Source: Sclerurus mexicanus
Taxonomy: Eukaryota; Chordata; Aves; Passeriformes; Furnariidae
Reading direction: 5' to 3'
Length of the DNA: 64,000 nucleotides
NCBI GenBank assembly: GCA_013396755.1
Contig: VWZF01007168.1
Span: forward strand, 571,144-635,143
Below are positions 1 to 12,300 of this stretch, piece by piece (within the stretch, counting starts at the first letter, position 1; every line of letters begins with the position of its first letter). A program made the translations under genes and the position numbers. The notes under the pieces are model-generated. The model was not told the origin of the DNA. It was given only the letters and a program-made list of their open reading frames with translations, and searched no databases.

Positions 1-3000
1 GAATGTCTGTCATTTCAAAAAAAGATTTGGGGACTTTCTGTGGTAAAGCTGGCAACTAATGCACTAATACTTAACCCTATGTGTTATCTAAGCAGTTTCA
101 CTGGGATTTCTTCACAGATTATGCCTTAGTTTCTTGCAGTTAAGAAATTCTTCTTGGGCAGTAGCAATTGGGTTATTGGAGTTTGTAATAATTGTTTGAT
201 TTTCATACAACAGACATTCATTCAAACTGCAAAGAAGAATAGAGATACAATAATAATACTAAAATATTTCTTCTATGGCTAATATTTTAAAATATGAAAA
301 AATCAGGCAGTCAAGCTCAATCCAGAAGAAAAAGTGATAACACAGTAACATAACATCCTAGATAAAGCCTTCACATTGCCAGTGTAGCTCAGCCGTGTAT
401 TTTCTACTGAAAGTATTTTGCTCAACATAGCTGGCAATCGGTGAAAATTAAATATAAAATAATATGAATGCTCCTCATGAAGTAAATGACCTAATCTTGC
501 AATGTATTTGCTTGCAATACTCACTTTGTTCTTGGATTTAAGTAAGAGAACCTATTAACCTGCTTCTCAGCAGTACAGAAAATTAATCCACCCAGTCTAA
601 ATAAGGCAATTGTAAATGTAAGGCTTTTTTGTAGATTTGTTACACTCACAACCCGGCAGCAAGCAGCCAGATAGTTACATATAAATAGCAAAACGTGGAG
701 GAAGCCAATACTGCTTGGAACCACAATTGAATTAGAAGTGTATTAACCAGCAAGCTATTTTTCTGTATTTAGTGATCATTGTTATTTTTTTCTGGAAATT
801 TCAGACAACCAAATAAAAGCACGAGCTTTGAGGTACTATTGATTCTTTTTGTATGGAGAGGTCCCTTTGCATCTCTTGATGAAACACAGATACATGCATC
901 TGACAAGAAAAAGCAAGGGGAAAAAAAAAAAAAGATGAAATTGAGAAAACTCCATGAAAGGGGATTCACAATCCACAAAGTACAGTGAGCTTGTCTTTTG
1001 ATAATGACCCACAGAGCTTCAGTGATACTTAACTCTGAGACACAGTGTGAGAAGCCCTAGGGAGCAGGCATCAGAAGACCTGGCATGCTGCTCTACCCAC
1101 AGAAGGAAATGACAACACTCATTTTAACTACAATGGGGCTAAAATGTTGATTTGGTCTCTTCCTCCACAATGAATCTCCCATGAGAAAGTGATTAAAATG
1201 CATTACTCTGTGTCCATTTCTCTATTTATTGGAAAAAAAAAATTAGTGAAAAAGCATTTCATGTTTTCCAATCTCTGATCATTATCTATTTATCTAAATC
1301 TCTAAGGATGTCTTACGTAGCCATACTATGGGAAGTGAGTCCTTCCTGCTGAGTTTATTAATTTGCAGTGAAACAGAAATAATTATATTGTCTGCTTTTG
1401 TAATGTGTTTTCAGATCTGTAAATGAAATGTTTTAATATGAAAAGCCTAATGACAGTTAAATATTTTAGAAAAAAATATCATGTGATATAAATGCATGAA
1501 AGTCATAATTGAGTATGGCTGAAATCCTTATTGAAAAATTCTGACATTGCATAGTGTTTATTTTTCATCAACACAATTTGTACGATCAAATAACATTTTT
1601 TTACTAATTCTTAATGAAGAAATAATTACAATCTTGATAGTCATAGCAATAATTATATTTGGTCTTGGATAAAAATAAAATTAACAGAAAAGAATCCCCT
1701 TAAATAGCAACAACTTATAATATTTTAAGTATTTAACCTAGTCCCCGAAGGTTTCTGCCCATTTTTCGTCTGGCATGATCAGAACTTCACCGAAACAAGC
1801 TATGGAAATATACACAAGACTGTTGGGTCAAATCATCACAGCAATCCATTACTGGAGAGAACACTCATGTAAGTTGTATGACTAGCTCAGTGCCTCACCA
1901 AAATATATAAAAACTGGGGAGAATGACAGATCTAAGCTAAATAAAATCCTGAGCATAAAATTTGCCTGGGTAAATGTCAATACAGATAGCATGTTCCATT
2001 AACAGTTTAAGGGAAAAAACCCCAAAAATAGAAAAACAACGTGACATCAGAAAATGCCATTGTATATAAAAGACCCCTTTATTCACCTCTCCTTGTTGTC
2101 ACAGAGCCCATGAGGTCTTGTCTATTTTGGAACATTCCCAGGTAGTAAGTGAGGGTGTAAATTTACAGGACAATTGTTTCAAACTACTTAAACTTCAGTC
2201 TTTAAGTAGCTGTCTCTCTATATTTTGTTTTCTTCTCTGACTCATATTCCCACCATTTTCTTTTTAATTTTCAATATCTTCTGAATTTTAGTGCCTTCTA
2301 CTTCCTTCTTTCATAATTCCTCCTGAAAATACCACTTTCTTTTCAGGATCCTCAACTACAAGTCTTTAACACCTGCAAAATTTGCTTCAAAAGATAGTTT
2401 TGTCAGCAGCCAAACTAATCAGATTTGATTTCCCTCATATCTCCTACACACAGATTCTTTATCACCTAATAAAGGATAAGGTTATAAGTCTTTCACTCTG
2501 TGTGGCTAGCAGTAACCTAGCAGTCTGCTGCCCATTTCCAACAAACTTTAAAGTTCTGAATGTGCTTGACATGTCTGTACTTTTTGCAAAGTCTGTTTGA
2601 AGTTGCTGGGCAGGTTCAAAATACACAAAGTCAAAAGAGCACAGTAGTATAAACCTCACCTTCTTTAAAGAGTACACTTTAAAATATTCCTTCAGCAGGT
2701 GGAGATTTGCATTTGTTATTGATTTGGAATTATGATTAAATCTTAGATGCAGAGATCAGTTCTGTTTCTCTATGACATATGTGAAATTTTCACACTACAT
2801 AGGCCTTGATTTAAAACAAAATAATTTGTATAAATGCACATTGACACAGTAGCTCAATACAAACAGATGATTCCTCCTTCAGGCAAATAAATTACCTGAA
2901 GTTTCAGTCTTCCATAAACGCACACATCAAATCAATCCAGGAAAGTGGATCATTGTGGATAAAATGGCACTATTACAAACTAATACAAGAACTATGTAAT

Positions 3001-6000
3001 TTGTGGCAAATTACAAATCCAATACAGTGTGATACAGCACTTCAGAGAGAACGTGTGTTGAATAGAAAGTATCTGAGGCTCATTTTTCCTGGCAGACTTG
3101 CTAAGTACTTTCCAATTCCATGTAGAGGCCAAAATTAACGTGATGATCTGTTCCAGTTTAAAATCTAAAGGTGCTTTTGTTTAGGAGGTCACTTTATATA
3201 TATCAATACAAATCATACCTCCTTAAATCATCTGGCAGAATTTGTCAGTCTCTTTTCATACACTTACTTGAAAATGTAGAGGAAGTATCTAGGCACAGGT
3301 TGTGCAGAAGATAAGAAGGTAAAGGAAACTGGTACTAAAATGAATTAATTGAAGGCTCATCTATCAGTTGCCATGGTCATCTATGAGACTGAGAGCAAAG
3401 CCTTTGTCTGATCATAGTTTTGCTGGAGGTTTTTTCTGTTCATCTTCAAAAAGACAACAAATAATAGACACTGACTTAGTTTGCATGCAATAGCATTTGG
3501 GACATTTTTACGTACTGTTAGAGAATCTATCATATTCACTGTTTGGCAACATGACTTGGGTGAACTGTAATCATGACGTGCATATATGTTTCAAAGAGAC
3601 TAAAAATGCCAGTAGGAATTTTTTGTGGATTCCAATGTTAGATTCAAAATCTAAATTCAATATGCTACACTTCATGTAACTTCATTGTAGTCAATGGATA
3701 CCTAGTCAGAAAACTTGAGGGAGTTGAGAGTTACTCAAATGATCATGTGAACTTAGGATCATCTAAATAGCTCACTAGACTTATTTGGCAATAATGAACA
3801 CCTATATACTGAACTCCGATGCAGAGACCTGCATTGTAGACATGTAAATATAGATATTTGGTCAGGAAGCCAAATGCCACACATAGCTTGCACACAATAA
3901 CATTTAATTTACTGCTGTGTTCAATTTTGAAATTATACATTCCAGAATTTCAATAGGAAGGTTATTGTATCATACCAAGGTAATGAGAGCAGCAGCTGCT
4001 ACTGGTTTTGTATTAAGCCATGCACAGGCATAGACAAAGTGTCTGTCTATCTGCGTTTCCTTCTCACTCATGGAATTGACTGAGGAATTAGTTCTTGAAA
4101 GGGCTTTTCAGAGTCCTGCAGCTCTGTGTGGTTCAGCAAAGGCTATACACAAAGCTGTCTCCCATCTCTCCCAGGAAGAAGATGGCAGAGCAGATTTCTG
4201 TTACTGACTGAATGGGGCTCCTTGCCCTACCTAGGGTGGATGACTGATCACTGCCACTCCAGGAAAAAAAATTAACCCTGGTCAGGTTATTCAAGTATGC
4301 TAGAGGTGGTCTGAAAAAAGCCCTAAGGCTCTCAGGCCCACAACAAACTTGGGCTAAACAATAAGTCTGAGAAATCTGTACTACCATAGCTTCAATCCTA
4401 TTCTTAGCTGTGCAACAACTACAAATTTGGAAATGTTTTGTAGTCTATCTTTGATGGACATAAAGTTTTCAACGGGGCTCCTCCACAGGCTGGCACAGAC
4501 TTCCCCTGAGTAGTCTGACTAATACTGCTGCATGTTAGAAACGATTCCCTGACAAATTATGTATGAGTTCTCGTGCATTTTCCTGTACAAATGTTTAGGG
4601 CCACAACATATGTCTGCCATTTCTGTGGAGTCAGGCAACCCCAGCATTATGCTGCTTCTAGAGAATAATTATTTTCTGTAAAGCCGTTCAGAAAAGGAGA
4701 AGAGCTATGGTCAGGGGTACAAACCAGTTATGACTAATTGTTAGCCTCTGCTTACTACAAATCCAGCTTAAAACAGACACTACTTAGAACTGATCTGTGA
4801 GATGCAACTCTACTTTGCTTATGATTTAAAGTTTGGAAAGTATCTGTGTCTATATGAGACTTCAGGAAGTAAACTAGGAATGGAAAATCAACAAGGTGCT
4901 GAATTTTTAGGGCTTGAAGCAAGGTCCATGTTAAAACTTTCCCTAACCCGCAACAGGCTGGCCAGAACATTGAACTGACTTCGGTGAAAACCTGTTTGTG
5001 CTCTTTCCAACACTTTGCCAAGAGGAGAATATTTCCACAGGGTGATCCACTTCCTATGAGCTGGTATTTTCTGTGGGGAGAAGTGTCCTAATCAGATTTC
5101 TGACCAGACTGATTGTGTGTGTTAGCTATTGTGAGATTGATGTTGCAGGTCATTTTAGCAGATAGGATGATCCGGATGATCCACAGAGAGTATCGTGGTC
5201 ATTGTCAGAGGAGCTCCAGTTTCTCCAGGTGCTTTCTCATTATGGCAAGAAGGCACTGCAGCAGAGCTGAGAGAAAAAAAGGGTTTGTTGTGATGATCTT
5301 TGTGCATTCAAGTGCTGTGAAAAGAATCAGGGAGAGGATCCCTTTCAGTTTGTTTTGGTGAGATGCAAGGAGTTAAAGTGGATTTTGGTTCTTCAGTAAT
5401 GTAGAGAAGCCCAGAATAAAATCTGTGGGAGGTAGTGATAAGATTTCTCATATTTTTTTTCCAGAACATTTCCTAAATACCTATTTAGAAAAAGCACCCA
5501 GTGATGATAAACAATCCCACCCTGCTTTGGAAGAAGAGGAATGTGAGTTTTACTGTAGTGTTCGCTCGCATTGGTATAGAAAGCCATGCCATTGGGACTG
5601 AAGGGCAAGCAGTAGAGAACATGAGGGCACAGCCTCACACTACAAATTCAGGCAACTCTGACAATTGGTTAACTCATCAGGAAAGACATTTTCTGATTCA
5701 GACTTGCTGTTTCTGTGACATAGCAAAAAATTTTATCAGAAACTAAGTTACTTGTAATAAACTAATCCCTATCTTCTGCTATCCCACTTTTCCTCCTGGC
5801 TGAATGTCATTTTGCTAACTAATTTTGCTTCATTTTTGCTACAGAAAATTGCAGAAAAAAGCATATTGCTGCAGAATTGCCAGTGTAACTTTCCTTGTGA
5901 AAATCTGACTCGGGAAGCAGCTATTCTCAAGAGAACATGTTTAATTTATACAGCAATTAACAGTGTAAATTAATGCTTTACTGTTCATCCTCTCTCCAAA

Positions 6001-6079
6001 GATTTTAAGTGCCAATGGAGATTTGATTCTGAAAAAGGATGAAAGGCTTCAGAGCAGAGCAGAACAGATGAGAAAATCT
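1..6079. other. AT-rich non-coding DNA, no gene seen
   Basis: No exon, RNA gene or classifiable transposon is visible. Reading frames are all under about 90 codons and look random. An A-run of 13 lies at 921-933. A weak 9-bp inverted repeat occurs at 2184-2192 and 2201-2209 around an 8-nt loop. A somewhat less AT-rich patch at about 4100-4500 and a short GATGATCC doublet near 5165-5182 are the only texture I noticed. Confidence 0.6.
2184..2209. repeat. Short inverted repeat, 9-bp arms
   Basis: CTACTTAAA at 2184-2192 is the exact reverse complement of TTTAAGTAG at 2201-2209, with an 8-nt spacer. An AT-rich 9-bp stem is expected by chance in a window this long, so it is recorded as structure only, with no function proposed. 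Confidence 0.5.

Positions 6080-6106
<27 letters not shown>
6080..6106 (+). repeat. A-run, 27 nt
   Basis: An uninterrupted stretch of 27 adenines, the longest homopolymer in the window. There is no upstream retrotransposon body or AATAAA-type signal that I recognise, so it reads as a simple mononucleotide microsatellite rather than the tail of a retroposed mRNA. Confidence 0.9.
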
Positions 6107-6110
<4 letters not shown>

Positions 6111-9100
6111 AGCACATGAAATGCCTTGAGTACAACTTGCTGTAGCTGGTTTGGAGTCTCTCATGAATTGTCCCATTTCCACATAGCTGGCAGGCCAGGG
6201 CAGAAATAGCTAGAAAACAGGTTTTTCTTCAATCAAAAGTCTCATATTTCAAAATCTTGAGTTTGAAATTTGGATGAAAAGCCAAATAGTTTCTACAACC
6301 CTGAAATTCCACTTTGACAAGTTCAAACTCTTCCATCTGATTTTTTGATCTAGAATAAGAAATCCAAGGATACATCTGTATTAATGTCTTAGTTCATATA
6401 AGAAGTGATATTCAAGCAAATCTCCTAGTTAACCCCACTTACCGTGCTTTGAGTCATGCCACAGAGCTCTGAGACAGAGCACAAAGACTGGATTCCTTTT
6501 GGAAATTAATTTTTTGAAATGGAATCAAAAGAGGTACTCTTAACATGTGCCAAACCGTAATGACCCTCTAGTCCCCAGGACTGAACTAGTGCTAGTCTGA
6601 AGTAAATGTTAGATTATGGACATTATTGTTTCATTTTACATATTTGTTCCTACTATGCACATGACTCTTAATGGTGACTCAGTCATCACTGACCTTGCTT
6701 TTCTGTGCATTAGTGTTTCAGGTAAACATAAGAGGAAAATTTTATGAATAGCAGAAGTGAGGACTGCTGCATAAATTAAACCCTGAAAAATGGAGAGGAG
6801 AAATATATGGGAGGGGGAAAAAGAATTAGTGTCCTCAGAGCTTCCAAAAGCACTGCAAATCTTAGGAGCATTTTGTGGTGACATCCAGGTGTGGTGGCAG
6901 CCAGGTACCAACAGACTAGAGCACAAGGTAAGAACCTCATAACTCTGCAAGTCACCCAGGGTGCTTGGAAGGCTCCTGAAACAATGACTGGCACCTGAGC
7001 TGGCATACCACTTGCTTCTTACCAACTCCACAACCAAGTGATTAGTCCCACAATCTCAGCAGAACCTTGACAAAAAAGAATGAACTGCCTCAAATTTATG
7101 GCAGAATGACAGAACAATTGCAGATATAGGCTCTTGGTTGCATCTTAGTGTCTCCTCTTTTAATAATAATCACTACATGTTCTTCTAGGTTCCTAAAGCA
7201 TGGAAAAAGATATGCACACATTTTTTTTGATGACACTTCAATATGTAAGGCCTCCCAAAATTTTAAAAATGAAAGATCTGAAAGGTGAAAGAAGGAAACA
7301 GGAAGGACAAAATAATTACCACAAATTCAACAGTTATTTCTTTGTAGTAATTCAAGAAGAAAAGTAGATAAACTTTATTTTTTCTTCAGCTGCAGTGCTA
7401 CCTAAGATTCCTTTAAATCACTGCCTAAATCATGCATAAATATGAAAATCTGCTTCTGCTATGTTACCTTATCTAGTAGCTTGCCTTTAGGGTGCATGGA
7501 AGGATTTATATCAGCAACTGGAGTAATCTGATGTTAGACACAAATCACAATATCAGTGTTTATTAATGTGGGATTTAGATAAAGTTGCTCTATCAAATTT
7601 TTGCTAATAATTTCACAAACTTTATGTCATATATTGACAGTTAAGCTCTTTGAAAGCTATTATGATAAATACTTTGCATCTCTGTATAGGTTTCTTTCCT
7701 GTAATTCAGCAACAAGTTGCTAATTTTGTTTTATCAGTGTATTTTATCTACACAGGACTATTTAGCTTTGCTTCACTGATAGCTCTGTAATAACACACCT
7801 CCTCCTGTTGCCTTCCACAAACCAGCTTGACAGAGACATGTGGTAGAAGCTGCATATCTGGCTCACAAACAACATTTCTATTAACAATATGTCAGAATTA
7901 CATGAAAGATTTACTTATGAGATTGTCTTTGAAAAAGCTGTGTTTAATTACCAGTAGCCTGAAATTGTTTTTCAAAACAAACTTCCATATATCAACATGA
8001 AAGAAACTAAACCATTCATTATATGACATGTGAAAAAGTAAGCCACAAAATAATGTTTTATGATGCATGTCACTGTAAAAACAGGTGTAGATTTCTTCAA
8101 CTTGGAGAGATGATTTAGATGAATTTTTACCTGTTTTCCAGCAGTCATACTCAGTACACTATTTGTCAGAATCTTCTAAATTTTCATGTTGCTTAAAGCT
8201 AAATTTGAAGTAATATCTCTTATGCAGGAGAGGTATCCAAATTCAGTGTGAGGAAGAAAATTATATGTCCTCTTTCATATATTTTAAGGTTTTCCTGTAA
8301 TCATTTTCATGCCTTTACTAGGTCTTTTCTTCCCTGGATATGTGTTGATTTTAAAAATCAGACAGTTCTTTAAACATGTTTGCTTCCTTGCTATATCCAC
8401 AGCCTGATTTAGGCTGCAATGATTTGAAATAAGGTGATGGTGGAAAAAGCTTTTCAAATTGACCTCAAGGATATTCTACTTCCAAAGTTATCCAGAGGTT
8501 TTCAAGGAACTGACAAAAAAGAAATACGCAAGATGCAGGCTTGGTCTGTTCTCAGATGACTGATCATAGGTGTATTTAGGAGATGTTTGGCATTGCTTAA
8601 CATAAAGCTTCATTTCCTTTCCAAACAAATGATATAGAATTAGAAAAGTGCCTGTTGTTCAGTCTTCAAATTGCAAATGTAGTTTTACAATCTTAGTATG
8701 TCCATCTCACATCTTTCTCCTTTCTTGTTTCTTCATCTTTCTCATTATTCCTCCTCTGGAATTCAGCATAATCAGTGGTCTGGCTACATTATTAGTATTC
8801 TTCTGTCCAGAGATTTGGTACTTAGAAATGGCGATTCCAACTTTGTTTTGAAAATACTTTACTTGGAATGAGAAAAGTCTTATTTCTAATTTTCCATTGC
8901 TAAATTATCCTAATCTTGAGAATGGGTAAAATACACAGATTATGACACCTCAGGAAAGTCTTCTTTGTTTTTCTTTTAATAGCAGAGTAAGGCTGTTTCT
9001 AGCTGTGTTGAAGAATCCTTCAGGGAAGTGTTGCTGAAGGAAGGCTGGAAAATAAAATCAGTTGTTTGAATTTGTTTTGATGTCTTAACTATTCTGAAAA

Positions 9101-12100
9101 AACCAAGAAATTGTCCACATTATTTATTATTCTTCTAAATGCAGAGAGTGTTTTCTGCAAGATCAAAATATATATGGAAACCATCAGTATCATACACAAA
9201 GCATTTAACTCCTTTTACAGAGTGAGTTTCTGAGAATAATATTATCTGTTATACTTAAGAACATACAGAACAGTCCATACTTACATTTTGTCCATTTTTG
9301 TGAACAGGACTGGTAAATACTTGTCGCTCTCCTGTCAGGAAAGGACTGCTAAAATGTTTCCATACTTTTAACACAAAAGGTACAATTTACTTTTGTAAAA
9401 TGATTCCCCTACAAGAAATGGAAATATTAAAGTGAGTTAGAGCTTTTCCATTCTTCAACTGATTGTTAATGCATCTGACCAGGAGAAGGTAAATAATTTC
9501 TTCAACATGCCTGGAGCACATAAGTTAGCTGGGGTATAGCTCATACTCCTGGCTGCCCTCTGCATCAGCTACACAGCACCAGGGAAAAGAAAGCTGAAAG
9601 TTTTTTTTTCAGTAGCACCTCAAAGGGGAACAGGAGACAAGACAAAAGCTTCTTCAAATACTAACCTCCAGTCTATATTTAGATTATAAACTTTGCCTAT
9701 TAATTCTGACTTAAACGTTGGTGGCTGAGACATGTGAAGAAAGATCTTCCAAAAATTGCCAGAACTAGGAGCAAAATAGTTTTAAAAATGTCTGTCTTTT
9801 AACTAAGGTTAATGGTAAGAACTCACCATGTCTCCTGAAACTATTACAAAGAATCTTCTGTAAGAGTGTATTAACCCTATATATGCAACACAAACTGATT
9901 CAGGATACCACAAAAAAACTAAGAAAAATTTACTACAATCAAATACTATTAAATGCAACAAACTATGAAGAAAACTAAAGTTTGAACTCATCTGGCATTT
10001 TTCAATAAAACCTTTCCCCAGTCAGTGTTTTCCAGTAAAAGCAAGAACCTTTCATAGAATTAATTTACTCATAAATAAAAGTGACAGTAATGCTTACTGA
10101 CATCCAGAAGTAGCTGCTACCTCACCTGCCTTTTCCAAAGCAGTGTGAGGGCCTTAATTGCTATGCTTGTGTGCACATATCTTGGCTGAGCAACACTGGA
10201 AGCTTTTGGATTTTGATTTAAGTTTTTGAATAATGGAGGTAAACAAAGGAGCACAAATGGTTTGTGAGGACGTAATACACAGAAATGAATTATTTTCCCG
10301 AAATGGCAAAGGCAAGATTAGAAAAAAAAAAAAAAATAATGACTACACAGAGTACTCTGAATTATCCAAAGATTTCAGGTATTTATTGTTGGAGTACACC
10401 AGAAAAGCAGCTACAGAGTTTTAGGAAATATAAGGTAGTGACAGTGAGAAATTTATAAAGATAGATTAACTTTTGGTAAAGACTTATAAGGAATATTTTG
10501 TATCTTCCAAGAATAGTTTATATGCCTTGATCCTCTTTCCATTAGCAACAATCTGAAATGCGTAATACCAAAACGGATCGAGCAAGCTCCTTATATCCAT
10601 CATACAATCATACCCAGTAATACAGGATATGATTGAGAGTGAGCTGAGCTATGACAACAAGGGTGTGGTTTGCCCCATTTCTGAAATTAATTATTCTAAA
10701 TGTGAAGTTTCAAGTGACTTAGAGTGTTGCAACCTGAAGCTAAGTTCTCCCCATATCTGTGCTGCATATGCATTTTCTGGGAATATTGGTACTGTAACTA
10801 ATGAATCATGGCAGCATGAGAGCACAGTCAGAGTTGGAATTACTCTTCTTGATGACTTTGATTTAGTATGAAATTACATTTGAACTAGAGTGACACACAG
10901 TTTGCCTAGTAAGTTTTAATTGTACAAGTAAAAAATCGGCAAACTTTTGCTGATGCTGAAAAAATAAGTGGGCCAATTTAAATATTTTTAAATGCCTTAA
11001 GGATTAAGTTACTGAATTACTCACAAACTCTTGAGATTCTGCAGTACAAAACCTGTTAAAGCCTGGTGTGTAGATGAATAAAACACCACATTTCCTGTTC
11101 ACACTCCAGGAAGTCTTGTATAGTGGCTTATTTATGCTGAACCTCTTTAATTATAAGGTCACAGATTTTTATGGTTGCATACATCAAATAGAATATTCAA
11201 TTTACATCAAACACTATTTTACCAAAAAGGATGAATTAAAATGAGCTGGTTTTCTGCCTGAATTAATACTAGAAGAAAAACTACAAAATGTGGTCTCTGA
11301 AAATCAGCAAAGGTAGAAACAGAAGTAAATCTGTCAGCACATCTGGGAACAGTCCTAAAAGTAAATGAGGTCAGGCAGGAGGACTTTAAAGGATTTCACT
11401 GCCTTTTGGATCAAAGTTCTTTGTTTACCCGTTTTATCAGTGAATTTTCATACTATCTGATTGACATCTTGCTTTCAGCTCTCCACACCTTTCTTCTCTG
11501 TACATAAAACATCCAAGTGAGATGACACATGAACAGCATAATCCGCTGAAATGTTTCTTGCCAGATGTGGAAGGATCCTCTTTTAGTGCAATGAAAATTT
11601 ATGCTCCAGGAAAGTAATCTGACTAATCTGACCTGATCTAAACTAATAATTTAGATTTCAAGGCATACTTCATTTTCTGCAATTTTGCTTCTGGCCACCT
11701 TGGAAGAGTCAAGCAGTTGGGTGACTGGACCAGGCCTAGATTTCTGTAGAACACCAGAACTAAGCCTGGAGTTTGTCTTCCCTAAATAGAGATGTCTACA
11801 AGCTACATGTCTACATCTGACTTAGAAATAAGAAATTCTTTTCTCAGTTCATAGACATTTACAGAGATTATTTCATCTGACATGATTTACATGTCTACTT
11901 CAAGGTGTTTGTCTACTTCATCTGATTCATCTGGGGTTTTTTTACTGATTCGTAAAGAAGCCTTATGTCCCTATTTCTGATACATGATCTTACATATAAG
12001 TTTAAATGTAATGAATTCTGTGCTAAATGTCATTTCACTTTCCAAAATGAGAGATTAAGTATGACAGAAATATACTGTTATATACTTTGGAAATATCTAC

Positions 12101-12105
12101 TATCT
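6107..12105. other. AT-rich non-coding DNA, no gene seen
   Basis: The longest open frame in the window (133 codons, minus strand, 6636-7037) lies here. It has no recognisable motif and overlaps another random frame. A 15-nt A-run sits at 10322-10336. A cluster of GTCTAC and ATCTGA hexamers occurs at 11790-11940 and is listed separately. No transposon family was recognised. Confidence 0.6.
11791..11935. repeat. Diverged minisatellite-like cluster (GTCTAC / ATCTGA)
   Basis: GTCTAC occurs four times in about 125 bp (11794, 11809, 11893, 11911). ATCTGA occurs three times (11815, 11875, 11920), the first copy one base after the second GTCTAC and the last three bases after the fourth. Repeat spacing is irregular, so if this is a tandem repeat it is old and scrambled. 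It may also be chance in low-complexity DNA. Confidence 0.35.
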
Positions 12106-12300
12106 GAATAGAAAAGAACAGAATATAACAGAGTAGGATAGAGTAGTTCCATCCGGAAGGGACCTACAATGATAATCTACTCAAACTGCCTGACAAAGGT
12201 TGAAGCATATTAAGGACAATATCCAAATTCCCCTTAGACACTGTCAGACCTGAGGTATCAACCACACCTCTAGGAAGTCTGTTCCCATAGTCAAACAGCT
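12106..12300 (-). mobile_element. CR1 LINE 3' fragment, subfamily with GAATA-type tail
   Basis: On the plus strand it opens with degenerate GAATA/GAACA units (12106-12150). It then runs through GGAAGGGACCTACAATGAT and a phrase about two-fifths in that matches the remembered CR1 3' region (tttGAAGCATATTAAGG, then 'cacctctaggaagtctgttcc'). The element therefore lies on the minus strand with its 3' end at the low coordinate. It is strongly 5'-truncated, as most CR1 copies are, and fades out near 12300. Its tail and body differ from the other CR1 copies here, pointing to a separate, probably older subfamily. Identification is from memory; exact edges are uncertain. Confidence 0.7.

Noticed and set aside
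6000..6106. A27 run as the tail of a processed pseudogene
   Set aside because: No gene-like body, polyadenylation signal or flanking duplication was found upstream.
6636..7037. 133-codon open frame on the minus strand
   Set aside because: No recognisable domain, an overlapping random frame in another phase, and no promoter or splice context. Length is within chance for 64 kb.
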